Below, one piece after another: positions 44,193-54,239 of a stretch of DNA of 64,000 nt. The stretch is from assembly GCA_030374805.1 (NCBI GenBank), contig JARGSG010000112.1, positions 1 to 64,000 of the forward strand, in the 5' to 3' direction. The notes beneath the pieces were generated by a model that made no database searches, had not been told where the DNA came from, and was given only the letters and a program-made list of their open reading frames with translations. Position numbers and translations under genes: made by a program. Each line of letters begins with the position of its first letter. The first letter of the stretch is position 1. Source of the stretch: Gracilaria gracilis. Taxonomy: Eukaryota; Rhodophyta; Florideophyceae; Gracilariales; Gracilariaceae.

Positions 44193-44418
44193 GTAGTTGA
44201 ACTATCTTACTGCATCAAATGATATGATTCATATCCATGTACATACCTTAATTAAAATCGTTCTCGTCTCACACAATTTAGTTCCACCACAAATATCCTT
44301 GCGGAGTGGGCAGATGCATAAAGATCCAGTGTCTACCCACCCCCTCCGCCTAGTTTGAAAGCTTTATACCAAGGGTGGCCATTCTTTCGGAACCTCTTGC
44401 TTGCCGCCCTCTCCGTTC

Positions 44419-45254
44419 ATGAGTGGTGCGTATGTACAGTATTCTTCACGGAACAATGAGGAAACCAACTTGTGCGCCCTTGTTCAGAATCTGAAGCGGC
44501 GATTTCCAAGTCCTGATGTACGACAAGGATCACAGAGAGCCTCAGTTGCGATCATTTTCCGCCCATCCACGTCAAATTCGGCACATGTGCCTCTCGACCT
44601 CCTGTTTAGTCAACGTGCTCCTAGAGAAGGAGACCCGTGGTCCGCTCACATTGCGTTCCCGGGGGGAAGACAGGATCCGGAAGATAACAACGACCTTTCG
44701 ACAGCTCTCCGTGAAACAAAAGAAGAGATTGGTCTGGATCTGAACTCGTCGGCTTACGAACTCATATCTCGAATTCAAGATCGACCAATCATCCGGAATC
44801 AGCAGAAGCGAGGAGTTCTGTCTGCATTCGTGTTTCTTCAGAAAGAACCTCATTCTCTGAGAATGGTTCTGAATCCCTCAGAAATTGCATCCGCTTTCTG
44901 GGTTCCATTGTCCCATCTACATCGATGGTCACGAAACGTCGCAAGTCATTCGATTCCTCTGCAGGCAATGAAGATGAATTCTCTCACAAACATGGCAGGA
45001 TCAGTTTTGCAAAGCCTTGGATTTACGTTTTGCAGAATGCGGGCCTTGGATGTCCTCCCTTACGCTGTAGACGTAGTACAGGCTCCTGGTTTTGTGTTGT
45101 GGGGAATGTCCTTGGATTGTTTGGGCGACGTTTGGATTCGTTCGGTATACCGAGAGTTGATCGTCCATATATTGATCCACCATTTCGTTTCGCCGCTGTT
45201 GTCGCATCCGGAATATGGGACTTGATCTTTCGCATCAAACAGTTCTCGCGCTAG
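44419..45254 (+). CDS. Nudix hydrolase, CoA pyrophosphatase-like
   Basis: Hydrolyses nucleoside diphosphate derivatives. The Nudix box GGRQDPEDNNDLSTALRETK continuing EEIGL fits GX5EX7REUXEEXGU, preceded by HIAFPGG as in the NUDT7/NUDT8 CoA-diphosphatase group. Downstream, GFVLWGMSLDCLGDVW and IDPPFRFAAVVASGIWDLIF lie in different frames, so one indel near 44940-45150 is likely. I chose ATG 44419. It is followed within about 140 bp by the SPO11 start on the same strand. Confidence 0.82.
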
Positions 45255-45769
45255 CTTTGAAACGAAACTGCAGTGATGTACGTTTAGCACAGAGGCTGCA
45301 ACTGGCGTTGTTGAGCTTGACTGTTTCTGTGAGCGAATATAAAGAGAAGATACAACGCAACGCGAAACAGTGGCAGCGTAACCTGGGTCATGGAAGCAAC
45401 TCATTCCAAAGCAAGTAAACTCTTGAAAAATTTGGAGCTCATCACTCTCAATGGGCTTAGGCGTGTTTTGCTTGGGAAGAAGCGCGAACGAATTAACGAG
45501 CACTCAGCTTTGCCACATGTTCCACTTGATTCAAAGGTTGCGCTGCGGGTTTCATATCTCGCCTTTCTTGCCCATTCCAGCATCCGCTGTGGGAAGCTAA
45601 TCACGAAGAGAGATGTTTTCTACATGTGTCGATCCCTATTTCCAACTCCAGAATCAGTTGATAGAGCTTTATTCATCTGAATTTCAGTCGCAGTCGCTAG
45701 GTAACTTGTAGTCTCGAGACGCTTTGCTTCCAGAACGCAGGTTGTTCGCAGCAAAACCTTCTCTCACTC

Positions 45770-46984
45770 GTGCCTATCAACCATTTAAACACCCTTGAAC
45801 GAAGTGATACAAACCTCAAAACGGTGGAGTTGCCGCTCCCGTCTTGTTCGCCTCCCTCCACGCCGGAACTTGAGAGCGATCAGTCTGACCGCCAAGCGAT
45901 TGCGCCACCCTCATTGCCTGCCTTTTCTCTCAACGCGCCAAGGACGGAACTTGGTTCGCTTGATCTTAAGCCTTACACCGTGGAGGAATATTTGGACATC
46001 GATTCTTCAGTGTATGGACGATACGAATACGTGGAAGGTATTCTAGTAGCACTACCAATGTCAGAACAGCCCCACGATAACATAGCGAAGTATTTGCAAA
46101 ATCACGGAACAGTTCGATATCTCAGAGGAGAGACCAAGTATCCACCAGCATCACAAGAAGGTCTTGCAATCCCCCCTTCTAATTCTTCTCCTGGAAACCC
46201 TCCACCGAAAAGAACCATTCGTAGGCCCGACGTTAGCACCGCAGTTCCTTTGTCGGCATCGGAAAGGAATCAGCTTTCCCCGAAATCGCGAAGGATCTCC
46301 AATCCGGTTGCTGGAAAAACCAAAGCTCTGATAGAAGTCACCAGCCACAACTAAAGTACGGACACGGTTGTCAAAGTGTCCGAATACGAGAAGGCAGAAG
46401 TAGATAAATACATCATGGTGAACAGGGATGCGAACTGCAAGGATGAAAGCAAGAGAGACCAACGTATTGAAATTTTGAACAGAGATTCCGCATCAAACTC
46501 GTGGGGCCCGAAAGAAGTATATCGCGGCGATACTCCAGCAGATCTTGGCCCTTTTGGAATTCACAAACCAGCAACTCTTCTTAATGATCATGACCCCGCC
46601 GTTCCCCTAAAAGAACTTGCTCAAGACATTACGAAAACCAAGAAACAAGCAGAGGAGGCTAAGAAACAAGCAGAGGGGGCTAAGAAACAAGCAGAGGAGG
46701 CTAAGAAACAAGCAGAGGAGGCTAAGAAACAAGCAGAGGAGGCTAAGAAACAAGCAGAGAAGGATAAGAAACAAGCAGAGAAGGCTAAGAAACAAGCAGA
46801 GAAGGTTAAGAAACAAGCAGAGAAGGCTAAGAAACAAGCAGAAGAGGCTAATGCTAAGAAAAGGCGTTACAAAAACTTAGTTAAGAAACATATCCCTTCT
46901 GAAGATGTGAGCACCTCTAGCGGGAGTCGCAATAGCAGCAAGAGCAATAGCCCGAACAAAAAGAGAACAAGACGTGATAAATGA
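45770..46984 (+). CDS. Uma2-family (PD-(D/E)XK) nuclease with coiled-coil repeat tail
   Basis: Uma2 proteins are putative restriction-like endonucleases abundant in cyanobacteria. The visible core: YTVEEYLDIDSSVYGRYEYV with VEGILVALPM, an H in EQPHDNIA, the RRPDVSTAV strand with the active Asp, LIEVTS with the active Glu, and a following Lys/Tyr helix (SEYEKAEVDKYIMV). An in-frame TAA (46352) lies between LIEVTSHN and STDTVVK. The C-terminal part is a KKQAEEA heptad array, then a basic Ser/Asn tail ending RTRRDK. No ATG is near the 5' end, so the gene may have been cut when the insert formed. Function in a eukaryote is unknown. Confidence 0.72.
46639..46848. repeat. 21-bp tandem repeat coding KKQAEEA heptads
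   Basis: Ten or so units of AAGAAACAAGCAGAGGAGGC plus T, with changes such as GGGGCT, AAGGAT and AAGGTT, encode Lys-Lys-Gln-Ala-Glu-Glu/Lys-Ala/Asp/Val. The product would be a long charged helix or coiled coil. Confidence 0.95.
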
Positions 46985-47087
46985 CGAAAGAACACATAAA
47001 TAGTAGTAGTGGTTCTGTTCGCCGCAGCTATGCGTGCTCTCAATTTGATACAAGTTCTACAGCATCACCCTCTCGCTTTTTGAACAC

Positions 47088-47865
47088 GGCTATTTGTTTC
47101 TTTGCTTGCTTCACCTCCATATCCATTGCACTCTTCTGGTCCTTCCTCAACTGCGCTTCATTCTCCCGTAGTCGATCGAGACGGCTCTCCAACTCAGAGC
47201 GCATTGCACTCGCTTCCCGCAACGCACGTTCGGAATCTTCGCGTGCAGTTTCAGCGGCATTCTTATCACGCTCAAGACTGGGTATCATCTTTTCGATGTC
47301 TACTCTTGTGCTTTGCCCGTTCTCGCCATCCGCTCCGTTCAATAGAAAGTGCGCCTTCTCAATGACGGTGAGATCCAATCCGAGTCGCTCCGCAATCGCC
47401 AGAGCATTTGACCGACCTGGTATCCCCCAGATCAACCCGTATGTCGGCACCATATTGACATCATCGAATTCGACGCTGGCATTCTCGAAGAAACGGGCAG
47501 AGCTGTCCTTCGAGTATTTCAAAGTCTTAAGCTCACCGTGATGCGTGGTAGCAAAAGTTAGTGCAGCTCGATTCCCGACGGCCAGATGTCTAGGAATAGA
47601 CATTCCCAGCGCAGCGCCTTTAGCCGGATCCTGTTGATGCACAAAGAAAACAGTCCTAAGCAAGTCAGGAGTTAGTCACGGGTACTCTTATCAATCTGCA
47701 AATCAGCCTTGTCTTACACGAAGGAGGTGGTACATACCGCTCCAGATCCAATCTCATCCAACAAAACTAACGACTGTGATGTGCTAGCGGCCAGAATGCG
47801 CTTGATTCTCTCAACATGTCCCGAGAATGTAGACAGAGACTGTACCAGCGACTGATCGTCGCCAA
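47088..47865 (-). pseudogene. Duplicated internal fragment of MutS2, intron retained
   Basis: Corresponds almost base for base to 10092-10870 of the MutS2 gene, including the intron (47631-47737, again 107 bp). It covers the LSTFSGHV region, Walker B, TTHHGELK and the start of the coiled coil. Here Walker B is in frame (SLVLLDEIGSGA), and the exon after the intron reads DPAKGAALGMSIPRHLAVGN without the breaks found in the main gene. Retention of the intron means copying from DNA, not from mRNA. Confidence 0.95.
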
Positions 47866-48010
47866 AGAGTCTTGTAGTGGGACGAGTTGCTTACGTTGAT
47901 GAATTTGAGAATGCGGTTGACGTTGGCATGTTTGGCAATACTGGTTGCTATATCCCAGCTAGACCAGAGCGTTTGATGAACGTTTTTTCTGATGCTCGTG
48001 CTATTATTGT

Positions 48011-48172
48011 GTAAGTTTTTTTTTGCTTTGATCCGCTGGATTGCTACATTGCGAAGCTCCTTCTTAGGAGTTCAAGTAAGATCCGTTGCCTTTCCTGTCT
48101 GAAGGGTAAAACTTTGTCTGGCATCGGTTTCAGTCCAGAGTACTGACTTAAGAGATTAGATGAACACACAAG
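48011..48172 (+). other. SPO11 intron A
   Basis: GTAAGT donor after GCTATTATTGT, acceptor ACACAAG before AGTGGAG. Joining restores AIIVVEKEAAF, the conserved SPO11 reading. Confidence 0.8.
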
Positions 48173-48261
48173 AGTGGAGAAAGAGGCTGCGTTTCACTCT
48201 TTGATAGATGAATCCGGGGACCGAGGAGCTCTGTCTTCGTTTTTGGTTATCACAGGTAAAG

Positions 48262-48359
48262 GTATGTTGGAAACCAGAGGTTCTGATTTGACTTCCAAAT
48301 ATTCGACTTCACAGCCATCAGAATACAGGCTCTTCTAACAGATCCATACCCCTCCGCAG
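48262..48359 (+). other. SPO11 intron B
   Basis: GTATGT donor after ATCACAGGTAAAG, acceptor CTCCGCAG before GTTACCC. Joining gives ITGKGYPDIGTR, matching the ITGKG-P block of SPO11. Confidence 0.85.
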
Positions 48360-48820
48360 GTTACCCAGATATTGGGACTCGGCTGTTCCTACGCACTGTT
48401 GCGGAAGCACACAACGCGTCTCATGAACCAATGCCGATATATATAATAACCGATGCAGACCCCCATGGACTCAGCATTGCCAGCTGCTACATAGAAAGCC
48501 TTGCGGACCATAAAGTTCAGTGGCTCGGAGTCAAGCACTCGGACCGGGGCAAGATGTTTAAGCTGGAAGACTCACAAGTTCTGCAGTTGAACAAGAAAGA
48601 AAACTCCCTACTTCATGGAATGCTTGCTCGGTGGGGGAAGGATGCAGATGCAAAACTTCCCAAACAATACCTGCTGCAGGAAGCCAAGAACATGAAAACT
48701 GCTCAAACGAAGTTTGAAATGGAAGCCCTCGCTGCCAGCAGTGGAATGCTTAGGGGAAGCCACGCCCTGCTTGACTATGTGTTGTCCAAGATTCTATCTC
48801 TAAGCTCATCATGCAAATAA

Positions 48821-49249
48821 ACGAACCAGTCTTAAGAATTATGGAAAGAAAAAGATTGTGTTAAGTAGTTGAAATTAACTTCTTCTGAGTTCTTTAATGG
48901 GGCCATTTCGGCGGTCAATGATTCAATGAGGGAGTCTAAATGCAAGAAGTTAGACAGGAATGGACGCGTCACCGATGGTTACAACTCCGCCGTTGGACAA
49001 AGAAGTCACCGACGCGGTGTTGAACGAATCATTTTCTTAATAATTTAATTTGAAAAAAATTGAAATTGTCGAGAACAGCATGTAATTAGCAAGCCTTGGA
49101 CCTGCTCCAATGCTCAGGATCGCGCATGTCCGCAAGCTGGGCTGTGGGCGATGCATCTCCATCACCAGAGCAGCAGCTTCAGCTACAATCATTTCGTTCG
49201 AAGCTGTGAGAGCATCAACGCTCATAGATAGATACGAATTGCGAAGGCG
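48821..49249. other. Spacer between SPO11 and NDUFA13
   Basis: No clear gene. A minus-strand frame (49037-49303) reads ASNEMIVAEAAALVMEMHRP and looks protein-like, but I cannot place it. It overlaps the 5' end of NDUFA13. Confidence 0.35.
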
Positions 49250-49840
49250 CAGACAACCGGTCTCACTGGACCGCCCCAACCCCCGCCAAGAACCGTACGA
49301 CAAGAGGTCGCTCCTAAAGGGGGATATGCCCGCATCAATGTCGCGCGAAACGTTCCGAAGACCATTGGAACCGGAGCCAGTCCGCTGTTGTTAGGTACCG
49401 CGTTGTTGATGGGCTATGGAATGTATCGCGTAGGTGCCTTCAACGTGAAGAGAAGGTGCGTGTTTACGAGCCCATTTGAAGACATTCAATCTATGCGCGT
49501 TTGTATACTCACACAGATGCCTTTTTTTCATCTGCTTTGTGTTCAATTTGTAGGGAGTTACGACAAGAGGAAAAGAACATTCGTTTAGCTATCATTCCAT
49601 TTCTGCAAGCCGAGGAGGATGCTCGTTTTGTAGCAAAGGTACGTTTACTCATCAAATTGTTTTTCGTAGATTGCATCGCCGACACGAAGAGTTTCTAACG
49701 AACTCCTTGCAACCTACATCGCAATTTGCAATCATTGTTATCGTTCTATTCTGTAGAGGGACGAATATCACAATTGGGAGGCCGCAATTATGAAAGATGT
49801 TCCAGGATGGAAGGTTGGTGAAAATGTATATCAAAACTAG
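49250..49840 (+). CDS. NDUFA13: Mitochondrial complex I subunit NDUFA13 (GRIM-19), two introns
   Basis: Accessory subunit of respiratory complex I with one membrane helix. Exons read KGGYARINVARNVPKTIGTG, SPLLLGTALLMGYGMYRVGA and VKRR, then ELRQEEKNIRLAIIPFLQAE with EDARFVAK, then RDEYHNWEAAIMKDVPGWKV with GENVYQN and a TAG stop. Introns at 49456-49553 and 49639-49756 have GTGCGT/TTGTAG and GTACGT/CTGTAG ends. The final IMKDVPGWKVG signature is diagnostic. The first exon with the start codon is not identified; a possible acceptor lies at about 49250. No frame break occurs in the visible exons. Confidence 0.92.
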
Positions 49841-50337
49841 AAGGTTCGTGCCCCCGTTTGGAGGAGAGCCTCCGTTTACTCACAACTAAAGATTATCTAC
49901 GCATACATAAAGCTTAGACCAACAGTCCCAGAAGAGATGAAGCTGTCGTCTTTCTCGAGTCCACCCAGCGCGGAGGCAGTCTGGCTCACCTGATGCTTTG
50001 TTTTGAAGAACCGCTAAATTCCTGGCAAAAATCCCCCAAATTGTTGGTCTTCTGATGGATATCAAAGCATTCCCATCTTCTTCACGATCTGTTCGGCATG
50101 ATATTTTTAATTTCGAAAAGTAAACGACGTTAATGGCTTTGCTCCCACCCCGGAGCCCAAGTGATCATCACTATCACCATCATCACGCCCGAAGGCTATC
50201 GCCAATCAAACACCTGTCACGTTGTACTACCCAATACTCGCTCGACTATCGTTTCCCCGTCAATAACTTCAAGCTTGGTCCGAAAACCCATATCAGGAAA
50301 GCAAGGTAGTCTTGTATCACGGAGAATCATGAAAAAT
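49841..50337. other. Intergenic, nothing recognised
   Basis: About 500 bp with only short frames. A CATCAC-type microrepeat occurs near 50165-50185. No gene or element is assigned. Confidence 0.5.
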
Positions 50338-51460
50338 GAACAGAGCCATTACCGCAGCATCCACGGCAACCAAAGTTCCCATTCAGATTGTTGGTGGTGG
50401 TCTTGGAGGATTCACTGCCAATGCAGAACTTCACTCAGAAAGCTAGAACTGGTGTGTTCTTGGGAGGTTCTGCTGTGAGGATTCTAGATCGGCTGGGGCT
50501 AGGATCGCAATATCGTGCGCTTGGAACGCCTATGTATCGAATCCAGGTCGAGGATATCAAGGGAAAGCAGATCATCGGCTTCAATTTGGATGAGATTGGA
50601 ACAGAAGTATGGACAGTCCCACGCGGATATGCAGCAGATTTACCTTGAATCTATCCCGCCGGAATCTGTTTCCTTCAACACCAAATTTCGGTCGCTCCAG
50701 GTTCAAACAGCTGGTGTTAAAGTGAAGATTCTTGACCTGAACAAAGGAAAGATTGCCTCAAAAGAGGGACAACAGTCTTTCATAGACACGAGGTTTGTTA
50801 TCGGAGCAGATGGCCTAAACTCGGCTGTTCGAATGTGTATGTCTCGCCTAGTATTGACCGCTCCTTCAGGGGTCTTCTCGTGGCAGGCTGTCGTTCGGAA
50901 TCGCAACATTGATGACTTCCCGTTGCATGTAGGAAAGTAAATCTGGGATCGCAACCTCCGATTCGTGTTTGCCAGGATGACGCCAAAAGAAGTTGTGTGG
51001 TGGGGGATTGTGTCCGATCTTCACGAGGTCATTCTTCGACCTTTCACCCCGTATTTAATGCGACTGTTTCAGAGATTCCCCAGTTCTGTTTTAGAACTCA
51101 TAGATTCTATCGAATCCGACAGGGATATTCGTCGTGCAGAGATGAAGAATGTATGGCCTGAAGGGCTCCCATGGGTAGATAAAAACTCTTCTCAAATTGC
51201 TCTAGTAGGAGATGCTGGACGACCGAGAAACATCGGAAACTTCCACACTAGCACAACCCTTTTTACTGAAGACAGCTATATCCTTGCGAATTATCTTGCT
51301 GACCAGAACGGAAAAGGTATGCTAACTGCTAGTCCAAGTCTAAAACATTACGCGCTCAACAGAGACGAGCGCAAGGCTATCATAGACCAGTTCTCAACTC
51401 GCTACCAACTCACCAACTCGCTTGTTATTTACTCCACATCCCTTTGGAGGGACTTGGCAC
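50338..51460 (+). pseudogene. FAD-dependent monooxygenase fragment
   Basis: Group A flavin monooxygenase, of the kind that includes zeaxanthin epoxidase. It has the dinucleotide motif VPIQIVGGGLGGFTAN, then in another frame GVFLGGSAVRILDRLGLGSQ, then FVIGADGLNSAVRM (the GADG motif) and IALVGDAGRPRN (the GD motif). The stretch between the first Gly-rich loop and GVFLGG is much too short, so beta strand 2 and its acidic ribose-binding residue are gone. Frame changes lie near 50455 and 50640, and an in-frame TAA at 50938. At about 51450 the sequence becomes antisense SMC1. Confidence 0.75.
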
Positions 51461-52600
51461 GACTCAGGGCATCTCTTCGGTCTTGTCCGAACATATGCAA
51501 CCGCCTACTCAGGTCATCAATCTTTTCTGCTAGCGTTGCGGCTCTCTGACGTTCAGAGTCAGCCGATCCAAGCGCATCAAGCTCTTGCTGCGCTTGGTTG
51601 CGCTTCTGCTTCAACCTCTCAATCTCTCCCCTGTTCCAATTCCGCGTCGCGCTGGTGTCTCCTCGGCCCGTGCCACCAGTCATGACACGTGCAGTAGAAA
51701 TGAGAGTGCCGTCGAGAGTACATACTTTCACCTTGCGTCTACCTTCATAGGCCAAACGTCGGGCCTCGTCCAGGGTACCGCAAATAATAGAGTTACCAGC
51801 AGCATAGAGAACAGCTTTTTCATATATATATCACGATACTTCACGATATCAAAGGTAAAGCGAACGGTGCCCCCTAGGCGACGTAGTGACTCATCCAGCG
51901 GTTGTGGTCTAACATCATCAAGAGGTATGAAGGATATGACACCAGCCCGATTGTCCTTAAGAAATCTAACACATTCGGCCCCAGTTTGCTTATTGTCGAT
52001 GACGACGGCATCCATTTGCTTCCCAAAGCTGATAGCTACAGCTTCACGATATCGCGCTTAGATTGGTTGACATAAATCGGATAAACGTCCATGGACTCCG
52101 GGAAAAAGACTTTTCATTCTTTGAACGGCATCATTAAGAACTTTTTCACGTCCACTTTCATGCATATCAGCTTTCGCGTCTTGGAGGGCCTGAGTAGCAT
52201 TCATGAAAGCCTGCTCGAGTTGCCTTCGAACTGATGAACGTTCTGCATTTACTTCACCAAGACGAGCGGAGTCACTTTCCAAGGAACGTACCTCTCGTTC
52301 GGTGTCCCTCATCTGCCTAGCAAGCTCTGCGGCTTTATTCTGATACACACTTACATCATTTGCAGCTGTCGAAACTCGTTCACGCAGGAGTTTTTCACGG
52401 CTTTCAAGAACTTCCTTCTCTTTCGCAAGACTAGAGGCGTTTCTTTTTCCTGCTTCGAGCTCGTGTTCCAAAGCTGATGTCCTCGCAGCGACGGCGTCTT
52501 TCAAAGACCTATACTCTGCCATGCTCTCGGGAGATATATCAGCTTCTTCTGCTTCTCTAATTTCCTTCTCCAGATTCGCAATCTCTTCCCTACACTCCTG
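51429..52600 (-). pseudogene. SMC1: SMC1 cohesin fragment: coiled coil and hinge
   Basis: SMC1 is a core cohesin ATPase. Only the middle is present: coiled coil (EYRSLKDAVAARTSALEHEL onward), MKSLFPGVHGRLSDLCQPI, then the hinge MDAVVIDNKQTGAECVRFLK, ISFIPLDDVRP, LRRLGGTVRFTFDIV and KVCTLDGTLIS with VMTGGT. The returning coiled coil then breaks off at about 51440. Frame breaks at about 52060 and at an AT run near 51826. Both ATPase heads are missing. It joins farnesyl diphosphate synthase coding on one side and antisense FAD monooxygenase on the other. Confidence 0.87.
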
Positions 52601-52602
52601 AT

Positions 52603-52858
52603 CCTTCTTGCCATAGTTTTGTTCCAGCACTAGTCGATCTTGCTCGGAACAACGTTCAAGCGCCCTGACAACCAACCAGGTGCATGTATTATCTTCGATA
52701 TCGGTGCCAATCTTGCCGGTGACAGAAGGGTCGCCAAACGCATCGAGAAAGTCTTCCTGCGCTTGGAAATAATAGCCGATTCTCATGCAGATGTCCTTTG
52801 CAGTGTCGTACAAGGCGCTTTCGGAGACGGATGCAAAGGCGCATTCCAAGCCCGACAA
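52603..52858 (-). pseudogene. Farnesyl diphosphate synthase fragment fused to SMC1
   Basis: FPPS makes the C15 isoprenoid precursor. The piece holds the second Asp-rich region and beyond: MRIGYYFQAQEDFLDAFGDP (normally QDDYLD; the first Asp is Glu here), TGKIGTDIEDNTCTWLVV and LEQNYGKKD. Then, without a stop or frame change, SMC1 coiled coil begins. The first Asp-rich motif and both ends of FPPS are absent. Confidence 0.9.
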
Positions 52859-54239
52859 TCTGTGATGAAGTCGTGAGTCTCAACTAGAAGCCAGGGTCGT
52901 ATAGTAACTTGTATTACAGTCGTGAGTTGATAACATGTTCATGAGATGAGCACAGAATTTCGATTGCACTCCATTGAAGGTTTTTATCACGTGCATTGCT
53001 TCTCGACGATCCCTTTTAGCACTGGTTTGGATGATACTGACATTGGCGTGACAGCAAGATTTGGCAGTTTGGATGTTTTAACAGACGCGTAGGTCAAGGA
53101 AGCTATACAATGGCAATGAATTGGCGATCAAATGGAGATATGGGTGCACAACTGTCGTGTGACCCGTCAACAGTACCCACTGCTGAGGATCACGAAAACT
53201 GCGTTCCATCTTAGTTGTCTCTCCAAATGTTGTTGAGAGAACGATGCTGACACGCCTGGCGATAGGAAGCGCGTTTGGTGCAAGCACCAATGCAGGCTTC
53301 GGTTTTGATCGTTACATCGCTGCGCTCTGCGACGCTGAGAGCTACTAGAGTGAGACTGTTTGTTGTACCAAGGGTAAGCGATACAGACGCCGTTTCAAGA
53401 TGTCAAGTGTTTAAAACGCGCGTTTGCGGCACGAGTACGAAATAGGACGAGACAAGAGCGTTGCAGATTGTGCCGATGCGGTAAGTTCGTTTGTCGAGGA
53501 TGTCAAAGCGCAAATGACAGAGCATATGTACGGCTGATATCATATCATCTCAGTGATATGGTTCAGAGCACATCAGATCTCAAGACAATTTTGTAGAAGA
53601 GACAGCCTGCTTGGGCGGTAAGCCTATGCCCTTGTTTCGATAGTGCCTACCTGGATTCTTTCTCTCTCTCTTTCAATCTCTCTTTCTCTCTCTCTCTTTC
53701 TCTCTGTTTGTGAGCACAAAAGCCTAATTACAGTACATCTTGTTGGGGAGCGCTTCTGTTGAGAGAAGCGTTCTTAGGCAAAAGGCCAATATCAGGTCAT
53801 TTCTTAATATCCTCAGCAACAAATGACCACAGTCATGCCCACTTGTTCAATAGACTGAAGGTTCGATAACCACCTTTATACAATTCATGCGAGTCCGTGA
53901 CGGTTTTGGGGGTGCTTGCCCATTCTCGGCACAGAAACTGTACAAAGCCGTGATGTGGTCAACATTTATGTACAAGAAAAGCGCAATGGCTTGACTGGGT
54001 ACTACATATATAATATCAACCGATATCGAGACTGTACGGGTTTGTTTGACCGCTCGAGTTTGTTCATGCGGATGAAGAGGCGCTTTTCGATTCACAGGAA
54101 GCTTCGCCGTTCTTGTCTTTTCCTTGTGATACCGCAAGCAAGTTGAAGCAACGTTTTCGGATTAAATTAAAATACTTGACAAGTGAGTCGTACTTCCTTT
54201 CCGCTTCCCTGTTGATCACACTTGGTGAGACGCTCGGGA
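52859..54239. other. Non-coding stretch with a CT-rich microsatellite
   Basis: No gene is recognised over about 1.4 kb. A CT-rich tract lies at about 53656-53706 (repeats of CTCT and TTTC). A short repeat GTGATATGGTTCA-like motif near 53560 is not informative. Confidence 0.55.

Larger units (their letters stand above)
45757..47866. other. About 2.1-kb insert inside SPO11
   Basis: Contains a Uma2-type nuclease gene and a 778-bp copy of an internal MutS2 piece. SPO11 coding stops at CGCAGCAAA (about 45756) and restarts after GCCAAA (47866), so CAAA is shared at both edges. The MutS2 homology runs exactly to the right edge. No terminal repeats are seen. It resembles captured filler DNA or a gene-fragment-carrying element rather than a classical transposon. 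Confidence 0.7.
45390..48820 (+). pseudogene. SPO11: SPO11 / topoisomerase VI A homologue, split by an insert
   Basis: SPO11 makes meiotic double-strand breaks. The 5' part has the winged-helix region with the active Tyr block GKLITKRDVFYMCRSLF, then VDRALFI and, after in-frame TGA and TAA, VSRR. Homology resumes at 47866 with SLVVGRVAYVDEFENAVDVG and CYIPARPERLMNVFSDARAI. An intron (48011-48172) is followed by VVEKEAAFHSL and FLVITGKG, a second intron (48262-48359), and then the Toprim block IYIITDADPHGLSIAS with WLGVKHSD. The Tyr, the Glu and the DxD residues are kept. The insert at about 45757-47866 falls between neighbouring SPO11 residues. As drawn the gene cannot make a normal protein unless the insert is spliced out. 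Confidence 0.87.

Noticed and set aside
46607-46880. Other-frame readings of the KKQAEEA repeat (a Leu-rich membrane protein on the minus strand and an Arg-rich frame)
   Set aside because: They are forced by the 21-bp repeat. Only the frame continuous with the Uma2 core has homology upstream.
50300-52900. Helitron as the carrier of the fragment mosaic
   Set aside because: I could not find a CTRR end with a nearby hairpin or a Rep/helicase gene here. The idea remains untested, so no element was annotated.
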